DNA from: Labia minor
Taxonomy: Eukaryota > Arthropoda > Insecta > Dermaptera > Spongiphoridae
Length of the DNA: 64,000 nt
NCBI GenBank assembly: GCA_963082975.1
Contig: OY720349.1
Coordinates: 68,136,501-68,200,500 of the forward strand
Direction of reading: 5' to 3'
Below, piece by piece: positions 52,279 to 63,749 of this stretch. How positions within the stretch are numbered: the stretch's first letter is position 1; each line of letters begins with the position of its first letter. Both the position numbers and the translations under genes were made by a program. Below the pieces are notes generated by a model. The model made no database searches and was not told the origin of the DNA. It saw only the letters and a list, made by a program, of their open reading frames with translations.

Positions 52279-52508
52279 CTACCAATGAATTTCTGGATGT
52301 CTTCTTCTTATATGTTTTTTTAAGCTTGATAAATAATGAGTACGATGTTTGCATGTGGCGCAAATAAAACGAGGTTCGATGCCACATTCGTTGGTCAGAT
52401 GTCGATTCAGGCTCGTTTTACTTAAGTATGCTTTATCACAACGAATACAAGAATAAGGAGCAGGTGCACCTTGACGATTTTTTCGGACAACTAACGTAGG
52501 GGAGAACA
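52279..52508 (-). CDS. lola: lola alternative terminal exon, two zinc fingers
   Basis: About 76 residues. Fingers: C21-C24-H37-C42 (NECG) and C50-C53-H66-H71, tail PEIHW. The acceptor GGCTTTTTCTAG precedes base 52508, phase 1. The leader is basic (VVRKNRQG). The stop lies near an AT-rich stretch of likely 3' UTR. Confidence 0.85.
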
Positions 52509-53750
52509 CTAGAAAAAGCCAAAGAAGAAATTCCCACCCAAATATACCCCGAAAATTTCGGGGAGGGTAGGAGAAAAGAACGATGAATTATTAGTCATTG
52601 AAGAAACGATTAAAGGTGCAGACAATTAATAATAATAATAAGAAGAAGAAGAATAATAAATAAATAAAAAAAAAAAAATTAAAATAAATAAAATAAAAAA
52701 AAAAAAAAAAAAAATTATTGGAGATTGATTTTTTACATTTTAAGAAATAACACACAACATTATTAATAATACATACTTAAACATTAAACTAATTTTTGAT
52801 CAATATTGTATAAAAAAATAAATATTTTATTTCATTTACATTTAGATATAAATATATAAAAGATTAAAAACAAATATTTTCTCTTAATTATAATCTTATT
52901 ATATTATATTGTATTGTATTAATCGAGAAGGAACAAAATACAATCAAACCAGGAATTTTTACGATTAAATATTAATATTTAATTTTGATATTATATATAT
53001 TCATGTTAAAAAAATTTAAATATTTTTTTTTCATTTTAAAGTCCGAATTAATCAATTAATTATGTGTATAATAAATTATTAAGTAATGTTTTGTTTTTTT
53101 ATGTGAATTTATTAAATTAAAATTCTATAAATCGTTGTTGTAAATTAATTTCAACTTTCTTTACATCAATATTTAATGAAAAAGTAATTAATATAAATTT
53201 ACATAGTATAATAAATATCATTGCATTTTCAATTGAAATTTCATTTATTAGTTAACGGTATTAAATTCTAAACCAATAAAATTGTATGTAATGTAATAAG
53301 AGTCTTTTTTTTATTCTTATGTCGAAAGTAATAATATATTACAGGAACCTACATAATGGTTCAATTATTAAAATTCGAAATATGTAGTTATCAACCATTT
53401 CTAAGCATAGGAGGGGAGTATTATGTATTAAGCTTGGCTTAGAATTGAAATATTTAAATTCAATTTAAATTTAAATAAAGTATCTTAATCATACAATAAA
53501 AGGGTTTTTTTTTTTCATATTATTTTACACATATTAATAAATTATTTTTAATAAAAAAAGTTTCTAAAAAAGTGATTTATTTATTCAAATAAAAATTTGA
53601 ATTTAATAAAAATAATTTGAAATCTCGTTTCTAAGAACATATTTCACATTTGAAGGCGATGAATTAAAAAAAAAAAATAATAAATAATATAAGTATTAAT
53701 AAATAAATACAAATTTTGCTAAAATTAGCTTAGATCCCGATGGTCCATAT

Positions 53751-53962
53751 CAGAGGTTCTCAAACTGTGGTATATGTATACTGTACAGGAAAAAAAAAAA
53801 GAAAACGCCAGGCACTGGGACCTTATAACTTGACAGTGGTACTACCTATAGCCTAAAGGACAGTTACTTTTAGTAACGAAATAATAATTTTGGTACCTTT
53901 TGAAGTAACTTTTTGAAGTAAGTTTCTGTGGTAGTGATTAATAAAAAGTTTGAGAACCTATG
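53751..53962. mobile_element. hAT-type MITE, about 212 bp
   Basis: The left end CAGAGGTTCTCAAACTGTGG and the right end (minus strand CATAGGTTCTCAAACTTTTT) match the common hAT terminal repeat. The 8-bp flanks GTCCATAT and ATTCATAT are similar, a possible decayed target duplication. There is no coding sequence. Confidence 0.65.
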
Positions 53963-54508
53963 ATTCATATGTTAATTAATTAATATGGAAGAAGAAATCG
54001 CCCAATTAGTCAATTATTCTCAAATTGATAAATATTTTTTTATTTATTTATATAGAATAGAATAAAATATTTTTATCTCTATAATATATGTATTTTCTAT
54101 AACAATTTTCACAACCAAACATTCACTAATAACTTAATAACTGTTGCATATTTTTATTCTTTATTATGTAAAAAAAGTGGTTTTCTTTAATATTTCTCCT
54201 GTAGATTGAGCATCAAATTTATGTCTGAAACAGAAATTTTTGTTATTAAAAGAAAGTCAATAACCGAGACATTTAATTATAATTCATTTAAAAATAAAGA
54301 AATATATTAATATATTAATATAATTGAAGAAAATTTTGAAACTTTCTACAGAAAAATGATTTTTACTAATAAAATCGATATACGAGTATGTAATATTTCT
54401 AATTACACTTATGGAAAACGTTAAATCAATTCAGAGAGAAAAAAAAATAAATAAAGAATTTAAAAATTTTAAACTCGCGCAAAATACCTAAATTATTCTT
54501 GACCCAAT

Positions 54509-54534
54509 GACGCAGCCAGCGTCAAAGCTGCGTC
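54509..54534. repeat. GC-rich hairpin, 8-bp stem
   Basis: GACGCAGC, a 10-nt loop, then GCTGCGTC. It sits in a GC-rich island within AT-rich intron, 40 bp before a G run, and might be part of an unrecognised transposon. Confidence 0.6.
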
Positions 54535-54642
54535 TATGTACCTGGCGCTTGTTTCCCATTCGTCAGGCCGGAGGGGGGGGGGGGGTAAATATAATAATGA
54601 TTATAAATTAAAAATGATATAAAATTTAATTCGACCCCAATC

Positions 54643-54673
<31 letters not shown>

Positions 54674-54875
54674 CAACTGGTGAATTAAAAATTCATACAT
54701 ATAATATATGTTTTGAATTATTTTAAATCGTCGGTCGGTTCTGTGCCTGCTCATTTTATTTTACAATAGATATGCAAAATAGATTAGAATGATGATAACT
54801 TATTTTATTTGTAATTTATCTTTTTTACTTTTCGATATAAATCTTACACATTGATAGATTAGTAAGTAAGATGTA

Positions 54876-55063
54876 CTATTTTTTTAAATTGTTGGCTAAC
54901 CTTCTAATATGTTTGAGCATATTAGCTTTATGTCTCGCTCGATGTGCACAATAAGGACAAGCAAATTGTGGTTCAACTCCACACTCGTGTTTGAGATGCC
55001 GAAGTAAATTGTAATTATGAAGATAGGATTTCGAACATCGAGGACATTGAAAACGTTGACGTT
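54876..55063 (-). CDS. lola: lola alternative terminal exon, second finger lacks final histidine
   Basis: About 62 residues, the shortest terminal exon. The first finger is complete (C7-C10-H23-C28, HECG). The second starts normally (C36-C39-H52), but after HIRR it reads LANNLKK and stops, where the sister exons have a histidine 4 residues on. The acceptor TTGTCTTGTTTTCCAG precedes base 55063, phase 1. An AAG-GTTAGC at this point is a weak possible donor that could link to a further short exon. Otherwise the zinc site uses another ligand or is lost. The leader before the first finger is only six residues. Confidence 0.82.
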
Positions 55064-57225
55064 CTGGAAAACAAGACAAGTCAAACAGACAAAAGACAAC
55101 TAAACCCGCAACATAATTTATTATAACTCTACATTCCAAAATTATGAATGCATTAAATTGAATGAAGAAAGATCAAAAAAGGATTATGAAAGAATGTTCC
55201 AAAATAAATAACTATTAACTAAATAAATAAATAAATAAATAAATGTTTAACATTCAATGTGTATAATTCTTTTTAATAAGAATAATAATTAAAAAAAAAG
55301 ATCACAATACTCTAGTATATTTTAAGAAGTTAACATATCAATGGTTTATATCATTTAATATATTTTAACATTAGATAATATAAGTATTTACAAAATGCAA
55401 TAAGTTATTTTTAATAATTAATAATACATATAATAGGTGTATAAATAACACACAAAAATAATTATTATTTGTTTTTAAATAAATAAAATATTGAGAATTC
55501 TTTTTTAAATTAACTTATAATATTTATGGTTAACAAAATAAATATGAAATTATAAAGAATAAACAGAGATAATACAGGCAAACCTTATTTTAATGTAATT
55601 GTCTAAAATCCCATTTTATAACGTTTTTTTTTTTTATTTTCTTTATTTTTATTTTTGTTATCACATAAAATCTAGTTTCCAGTTTACTGCGCTAAATTTT
55701 TTAAATTTAAAATTTTAATTGTTTACATAGTAGACTATGCTATTTATGTGAATTTATATTAAATTGCAAATTTGTTTAATAGTAAGTAATTTTTCTTGTT
55801 TAATAAAAATTTTGTTATATTATTTCAATACCTTATATTAGGTAGGTAGGTCGTTTTTGTTTTATGTAGCAAGCGATGGAATACATTCCAGGTTTGCCTG
55901 TATTTGATTTTACAAAAATGAAAAATATATATATATTTTTTTTAAGTAAAGTAATTAAAATAAAAATAAAAATAATGGTTTGTATAATAAAGAAAGGATC
56001 ATTCTGATATATATATATAATAAAATAAATAAAAATCTTTAAGAAATTATATATTATATCATTCATTCGTTTCATATAAAGAGAATAATATTTTATACGA
56101 TTTCATTATATACGTGTATAATATATGTATGTGTTTAACATCATTTATAGTGACGAAAAAAAAAACAGTCAATCATTTAAAATTAAATCGGTATAAAAAA
56201 TTAATTTCTTTAATTTTGATAAATCCTGTTGATTTAGGCGCTGGCGATCTCTTTATTCCGTCACTTTCAAATCCATATTTATTAGATTTTATTAATTGGT
56301 AAAAATAACTATATTATACTATTTAAATAATATTTTAATATTATTAATAATAGATTGTGTAAGTTAATAATATAGTATTAAAAAGAATGAATTTTTATCT
56401 ATAAAAATCAAAGAATTATTAAATATTTCACAATTTATTACAATTTAAAAGTAAAAGTTAAAAAATTTGATTTTGTTTTTTAATATTATTTAAATATATG
56501 TATATTGATATTTACATATGTAGGTATGTTATATACATAGAGAGATCATTTATAATATTTCATTTAGAGAATTAGCACCACATCATTTTTTTTTCCCCCA
56601 ATAAAACAAAAATTTTAATTATTAAGTACAACTATACATATACATATACATATATATGTATATATGTATATATAAAGGAACAATATTTTACATAATTAAT
56701 CATATTACATTTTTAATGCAATAAATTTGTATATTATTATAGAATGATAATAATAAATTTTTAAAAACTGTGACTAGAACGAAAATATTATATATATATA
56801 TTATATATATATATGTATGTATATTTAAATAACATTTAAATAACTGGTTAATAAGTTTAATTTGCATAAAACTTTTCTATTTATTTAGAGAGGAAGTGTG
56901 TGTCCCTCATTATTTTACCTATATAGAATAAATGTATATGTTTATAAGAACTATTTTCCATTTAATATTCAAAATAATTGAATATAATCTGATCAATATT
57001 TAAAAAAAAAAACATACTTTTTTCCTAATTCAATGGAAAATTCCCTTTATAAATAAATTTTAATTCAGTTAGAATATTAGAATGATACATAAATTAGTAG
57101 GAAAGTATGGAGGAGATAAAATTATTAATTTTTATGTTTATTATATGTAATGATGAAATGATAATTATTGATTTGTGTTGAAAAATACTGATAAGTAATG
57201 TAGTAAATAAGGGGGGGGGGGGGCT
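55064..57225. other. AT-rich intron, no exon seen
   Basis: A direct repeat pair is visible: CAGGCAAACCT-TATTT near 55576 and, inverted, AGGTTTGCCTGTATTTG near 55890, which suggests the ends of an element of about 320 bp. (AT)n and ATAC repeats lie at 56635-56675 and 56785-56815. No supported gene. Confidence 0.45.
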
Positions 57226-57560
57226 TTAAAAATAATAATTTCTCGTGCCCCTTGGTCTACCACCAAGACCTGGTTTAAGAGGCTCAGCGCCTCGATGAAC
57301 AGTTTCAACATGTTTTCGTCTTGCTGCAGGTCTTTTGAACCTTCGAGGACAATAAGGACAAGGAAATTGGGGTTCAACTCCACATTCAAGACGCCTATGT
57401 TTATACATGCTAGAAGGATGTCTATAAATTCGACCACATCGTGAGCAAGGATAAACCCCAGGCGTTGGGTATTTATAACATTTCCCATTGAAGAGATGTT
57501 GATCGAGGGATGTTGTGTTTGAACTCGGAGTTCGATCATGGATCAGATGAATAAAGAGGC
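57226..57560 (-). CDS. lola: lola alternative terminal exon, two zinc fingers and AT-hook-like tail
   Basis: About 111 residues. Fingers: C39-C42-H55-C60 (LECG) and C68-C71-H84-H89. The tail contains GGRPRGTR (100-107), which resembles the GRP core of an AT-hook and could add minor-groove contacts. The acceptor CGTTGTTCACAG precedes base 57560, phase 1. The stop codon is followed almost at once by a run of C (G run at 57210-57224 on the plus strand), prone to length change. An overlapping frame at 57165-57539 is a shadow. Confidence 0.86.
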
Positions 57561-59801
57561 CTGTGAACAACGTAACGGTTCACATCAAAACACTGGATTC
57601 AACTACAAGAAATTCAAACTAATAACATTTATGGATTTAGTTAAATGAGTCAATTTATAAATACATTTCACCATGATGACCGGCATAAAAAATTGAATGT
57701 AAATCAAAATATTAAAAATAAATAAATAAATAAAAAAAATTTACAAAAAATAATTCAACGAAAATCAAATCTCTGAAAATGTTTAAGTATATATATATAT
57801 ATATATAGTCTAATTAGACACACTTACATATTTTGTTTTATTCAATTAGAAAAATGATCACTTTTTGGAAGGTTATTGATACAGAATTAGAATTAAAAAT
57901 TAAACATTTGTAAATAATTACTATAAATCGTGGTGTAAAATTATAAATTATCAATAAATAATGATAAAAAAAAAAAACATATTAAAAGAATATTTTTTTT
58001 TTTTTAATTTTTAAAATTATATTGATAAAAATAATGGTGTTTAAAAATTTTTCATTATCTCTTTTATTTGGATTTGGATAAAAAATTTATTTTTAATATC
58101 AAATTGACAAGCTGTCTATTAGTATAGAAAAACATTAAAAAAATTTCAATTAAAATGTATAAATAAATTCTATTGGTTTTTGAGCGTTGAATATTAAGAG
58201 TCAAATAAAACTATGCGATCTTGATTGATAAATAATTACTATGAATTAATTTCAGGTATCATGAATAAATTTCTATTATTTTTCAAATGATGTTTGTGTG
58301 TTTCTGTGTGAACCCAATACCGTTGTTTGTCTGGTAAATTTTGTAGGAAAATTGCAAATATCGAAAGGAAAGATCTTCATTCCGCTTTTATCAATTTTTG
58401 AACCAAATATCTGCGAAGAATATTATAAGATGAATTGGCTAGTTTTGCTAGTTTTGCTAGTTTAAAGAGAGAGATATTTTTCTAAACCAGCAACATAATC
58501 GCTAATTAAATTGATAACCGTACCGTCAATCTAAATATGTGATTCAGATTTTATAAAAATAAATTAATTGTGATTTCATTTGTCCAGATTATTTTCTCTT
58601 TTGTCTGATTCGTATTTGTTTGAAGAGTTCAAAATAAGGTTGAATTAAACGTATTATGTGGTATTTTAGTTCCAAAAGTGTTCCAAAAAATGCCAATATG
58701 AGATCTTACATCTCTTTACATTTATTAATATGAATATTTTTTCTACTGAAAATATAAAATAATTAAATAATTTTAATTATAAAACATCAAGAAAAATTGT
58801 TTATTTTAATAAAAGATCATCAACTCGGAATACATTTTCAACTCTATATAATCATTATAAATATAATATAATATAATATTATTAAATGGTCTTGTGTTTT
58901 AATTGTGGTTTTAGAGATGCACTTATGTATTATACAGATATGTATATTTTATTCCCATTATATATATATTTATCAAAAACAATATTACTTAATAGTTTTT
59001 TGTCATTTGTTTACTTAATAATCAAATGAAATTGATATTTTTATTTAAAAGAATAAATTATAAATAAATATTATATAATATCAAGGAATAAGAATAATGA
59101 AGAAAATCGAATGGAACAAAAATTTTACTAAATCTTTTTAAAGTAGAACTCATTATTATTTTAGGATAATACGAACGAAATCGAAGGCAATCAACTTGAA
59201 AAACCTAAATAATTAAACATTTTGTAATTTGTCAAGAAAAGTGTGTAAGTATAAACATTTTTATATAATTATAATTTATATAAATATTAAATATCTTATA
59301 ATGTATAACTCTGAAATTGATACATACATATATAATAATCACATAAAAAACCAGCAGAATAAAAATAAGTTGGAACTTATAATTTATTAATATAATTTAA
59401 AATAAAATTAAAAAATATTAACGTTTTCAAAAAATAAATAAAAATTTTAACCAATAAAAAAAAAAAAAAAAAAAAAAAAATGGGATTCATCATCGATCAT
59501 GAATCGAAAATAAATATATAATAATCATTTTATCTGTTATTAATTAATCATTAAATAATTGTGATTGTTTATAAGTTATTAATTTAATGCTTATAAAAAA
59601 ATACCGTGTTTTAATTTCAATAAATAAATATTTATCATTATATTTAAAATAAAGAATAAAAATTAATACTTTAACTATAACTTTACTCGTAAATATAAAT
59701 ATATTATGTATATGTATATTATAAATAAATAAAATCTTAATGAATGTATAAGGGAAGATATATAAATATATAAATAAATTCAATTGTTTTAATGAATATT
59801 T
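57561..59801. other. AT-rich intron, no exon seen
   Basis: (AT)n at 57789-57807, a TAGTTTTGC triplication near 58439-58462 and an A run at 59456-59480. The less AT-rich stretch at 58290-58680 was read on both strands without finding an exon. Confidence 0.45.
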
Positions 59802-60076
59802 TTAAAATTTAGCTAATTGATTCGGGACAGGTTTTATATAAGTTATATTTTCACGATGAATCCGAGCAAGATGCGATTTGAGATGACATGAACGTTTACA
59901 TCGATAGGAACAAATATAACAAGAAAAACGGGGCTCCATTCCACATTCGTAACGTTTATGTCGGTATAAACTTCCAGAGCACGAATACACTTTCATACAT
60001 CGGTCACAAGTCCATCTATTATTATTATTATTATTATTAATCCAGGATGTCGTATCGTAATAAGAAGCTGGAATGT
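59802..60076 (-). CDS. lola: lola alternative terminal exon, two zinc fingers, poly-Asn leader
   Basis: About 91 residues. An ATG-started frame begins only at 59996 inside the first finger, but the exon starts at acceptor AATTTTCTTTTTCAG before base 60076, phase 1. The leader includes seven consecutive Asn (14-20) encoded by an AAT repeat. Fingers are C24-C27-H40-C45 (YECG) and C53-C56-H69-H74; extra cysteines occur at 33, 60 and 65. The tail is 17 residues (ending NQLAKF). The Asn run is a triplet microsatellite inside coding sequence. Confidence 0.86.
60001..60041 (-). repeat. AAT triplet repeat inside coding exon
   Basis: The AAT units at about 60018-60038 encode the seven-Asn run of the 59802 exon, so length change would alter the protein without a frameshift. 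Confidence 0.8.
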
Positions 60077-61388
60077 CTGAAAAAGAAAATTAAATTAGGT
60101 GATTCAAAATAACGAAATATGTATAGCAATTAATCAATAAAGCTATTGATGATGAGTTTGTTTGTTTGTTTGTTTGTTTTTGAAATCTTTAAATGAGTCA
60201 GTCAGAGAATAAGATGGTATGTAAATTTATTATAGCAGATTTTTTTCTAAAAACTTCCAAAAAAAAAAAACAAAACAAAAACATACATACATGCCTTTAA
60301 CTTTATTAATATTCAACATAATCAAAATAATATATATATATAATGAATTAAATCTTGTTTATTAAATTCGAATAATGATATGTAATATGTATGAATATAA
60401 TAATAATAATAATAATACTAGTCGAAATAAAAAAATATTTTATTATTAAGTAAATATGATTAACAAAGGCTACAATAACAATATAAATATATGTACTTAT
60501 TTATAAATATGTATGTATAGATATCATTTCATTATTCATATAAATGGTATAGAAAAAGTATATATAATATAAGAAAATAAAAAATAAAAATAAAAAGGAG
60601 AAATGATTATAAATATGTATAATCATTTCTGAATAATTTTTACATATTTTTTGTAAAATTGGTATTACATTATTAAATTCAATTATATTAAGAATAAAAA
60701 AATTGTTAAATATTGATAAGGTTTATGAATTTGGCTGTAAGTATATGCATTCAGGATTTATATGAAGAAGAAAAATTAGTTGTGTATAAATGGGGAAAAT
60801 TATTGAAATAATCTAAATTAATTGCACTTAGGCAAATTATTAAAAAAAAAAAAAAAAAAAAAAAAATTGTTTTATAAGAGAATATTAAAAAATTCTTAGT
60901 TATAGTCTTCTATTATGCATACTAGAACAGTAATAAGAACTGTTTTTTTGGATCGGTTAAAAGAAACATCATATTTAAATAAATTAGAACTTATTTTAAT
61001 GGAATGTAATATATATATAAAATTGTATCTAAAAATTTATAAAAATCTCCTCAAACAATTTCCAATTACATACTTAAAAATATAATTCTTTTAAATGTAC
61101 ATATATTATTTTATTTTAAAGATTCTGTGTGAATTTTATATAATCTTTGATTTGGGACAATTAATTAATTAAAGTATTAATGAAGTTATTAATTAAGATA
61201 AATATTATAAATCATAAGAGAAAGAATCAAAATTGACATTATTCAATAGTGTAAAAGTATTTAATAGAAAACAATGTGTTTGCCCAAATGAAAATAATAA
61301 AATAAATGTTAAAGGAATGTGTCAAGCAATGCATGATAGTTTTGTCAAAATGTATCTATATATCTATCTATAGTATAGAATAGATCAA

Positions 61389-61606
61389 TTAATGTCTCCA
61401 AAAACTTTTTGGCAACGGTGGTTTATCCCAATGGACTCGGGAGACATGATATCGAAGGTGAATACTCTGTTTCGAACGATATTCGCAATGAGGACAGGCG
61501 AATCGCTTTGCTTGACCGCACACATATCGCTCATGGCGAATCTTCCGATGTTCATTGGCGTAAGATTTACCACAACGCGCGCAGGTAAACTGATCCCAGA
61601 TTAATA
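61389..61606 (-). CDS. lola: lola alternative terminal exon, two zinc fingers (most proximal here)
   Basis: About 72 residues. Fingers: C9-C12-H25-C30 (YVCG, where most have ECG) and C38-C41-H54-H59; tail WDKPPLPKSFWRH. The acceptor is TTGTTTTGGTTTCAG before base 61606, phase 1. It is the first terminal exon met after the (unseen) common exons, which should lie past base 64000. Confidence 0.86.
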
Positions 61607-62104
61607 CTGAAACCAAAACAATATTATTGAAACTGTAAAAGACAAAACTGTATATAAAAACAATTATCCACATATATATATATATATATATGAATATATC
61701 AATTTAAAATTAGATAATTTATTAAAATTGGTTGGATTAGAAAAATAAAGCAAGACAAGTTTTAAAAAAAAATAACGTTAAGAAAACATTATTTATTATA
61801 CATATTTTATCTTCTTTAATATTAATGTATATATGCAATATTACAATACAAATCAATGATTAGTTTGCTAAAATTTGTCTGAGTAGTATTTAAAAAGAAT
61901 ATTATTTATATTTAATATACATATAAATATATGTATATTAAATATATTGAGATTCTTCAGAAAAAAATAATTTATTTAAAATTGACATTGAAAAAATTGT
62001 ATTTGTTTTGTTTTTTTATGATAGATTGAGAAGGTCGCATAAAATTTGGTACATATCCACCTTTTATGGCAACACTAATTGTTAGAATATTCGAAATTAG
62101 CTGG

Positions 62105-62560
62105 AGTGTCTCCACTCGACTATCTCGCAATTTGAATTGGATTAAATAACATAATATATTATATTTAAATTAAATTTAATTAATTATAAATTATAAATAA
62201 TAAATAATAAATATTAAACCAGCGCATGTTTGGCTTTTTGTTGATGGCACCACGTCACGTGTTGGCGCGTGAGATTTGCAGTGTTAAAAAATTAATTCTG
62301 GTAATTTCAGCGAATCAATCAAGCTGAAATTCTATATATAGCAGTTTTATACAATTATTAATCATGTGAAAAATTATCAAACATATATCTTTATTTTTAC
62401 GGTCACTTTAGAGGAAAAAAAATCAAAACGTTGTAGGTAATGACCCTCTTCCGGTTGAGCTACATTTCTCAAAAGTTGATAGAAAACTATGAATTTTGAA
62501 TAATGTCCATGTACCAAATTTCATCATTCTAGCTCAAACCGTTTTTGCGTAATCTTGCCT

Positions 62561-62601
<41 letters not shown>

Positions 62602-62713
62602 TTTTTCTCAACCTTAGTGAAAATGATTCAGGAACCTTCAAAAAGTATAAAAACATCAAAATCTCAACATCGAAAATTTTCGTGATCGCAATACTATCTC
62701 TGGCGAGATAGTA
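62105..62713 (-). repeat. Copy 2 of inverted repeat pair, about 609 bp
   Basis: Reverse complement of 23500-24105. It opens AGTGTCTCCACTCGACTATC and closes CTGGCGAGATAGT. The microsatellite is longer here, (CA)n of about 17 units against the shorter (TG)n of copy 1. Confidence 0.8.
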
Positions 62714-63109
62714 AAAATTAGAATATTTGTTATATGTGTGTGTTTTCATTTTTCATTTTTATTATAAGATATAATAACAAAAAAAATGTACATATCTTAT
62801 ATCTTATTATGGGAACAAATGCAAATATGAATAAGATTAGGTTTATATATATTTACATCAGCGATTTAGTGTGTTGTGAACAGCTCATGATATCTGGAAA
62901 ATATTAAAAATCCTAAAAAGACCTTTTGTATCTTTCACAGACATATCAAAATTTATTTTATTTTTGGTTTCAATCTAATTCATCAGCATTTGAATCTTCT
63001 TTATCAGTAAGTTCTTCCACTTCATGAGCTAGTACTAAAATCTTGGGACTTTTTAAAGAGTTTTTTGACTCATAATTTGTTAACAAAATAAATATCACAT
63101 AAAAAATGT

Positions 63110-63510
63110 CGCTCACGCCGAGCGTCCTCGTTTCAGGACATCTAAATATAATTCATATAATATTCAAAAATAAATAAATAAATCAATAAACATATACTTG
63201 AATTTTATTGTAATTAATATTGGCTTATATGTATTAGATTTATTAAAATAATAAAAAAATTTATTTACTTTTTCAATAAACAATAAAATAAATATTTAAA
63301 TATTGCAATGGAGAGAGATGCCAATAAATATGCAAATTTGTGAAGACACAGTACAAAAAACTAGGATATAAAAAACAAAACAAAAATGCACTACTTACTT
63401 GTTAAAACAATACATTCATATGCCCTTTAGGTTAAATTTAGAATAAGTCATTAGTAATTTTCTATATACATTTTTACAAAGTGTCCTCAAATGAGGACGC
63501 TGAGCGTTAA
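63110..63510. mobile_element. Possible piggyBac-type element, about 0.4 kb
   Basis: The right end read on the minus strand is TTAACGCTCAGCGTCCTCAT, with TTAA at 63507-63510. The left end GCTCACGCCGAGCGTCCTCG followed by TTTCAGGACA is its inverted match, but it lacks a clear TTAA. No transposase lies inside. An acidic minus-strand peptide (VEELTDKEDSNADELD, 62970-63082) just outside may be a separate remnant. Confidence 0.45.
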
Positions 63511-63749
63511 TGGATTAATATTATGATAATATATAAGTTAATGTTTTCTTATCTTCGTGTGTGTGTGTGGTCTTATTAGGTACTGGTATTGGTATTTAAT
63601 TTAAGAAAAAGCCATGTTAACATCAGTAAAAGAGTTTACCTTGTATAATTTATAATTTTTATTTATCCACAATACACTTGTTACAATTTAAATGTTACAA
63701 TTGATATTTAAACTGAGTTTCTTGCAAATATTCCTTAAGGGAAAATAAC

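Larger units (their letters stand above)
52509..54875. other. AT-rich intron with hAT MITE and GC patch
   Basis: It holds A-rich tracts at 52667-52713, the hAT MITE at 53751-53962, a GC-richer hairpin segment at 54505-54590 ending in a run of 13 G, and (TTA)n at 54644-54670. No exon was seen. Confidence 0.5.

Noticed and set aside
57165..57539. Minus-strand frame of 124 codons overlapping the 57226 exon
   Set aside because: It is in another frame, destroys both fingers and reads through the G run; a shadow.
61392..61604. Plus-strand frame of 70 codons
   Set aside because: It is antisense to the two-finger exon at 61389.
62534..62749. Frames in the inverted repeat copies (also 23448-23675)
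   Set aside because: Both come from the dispersed repeat and include the microsatellite; no protein similarity is recognised.
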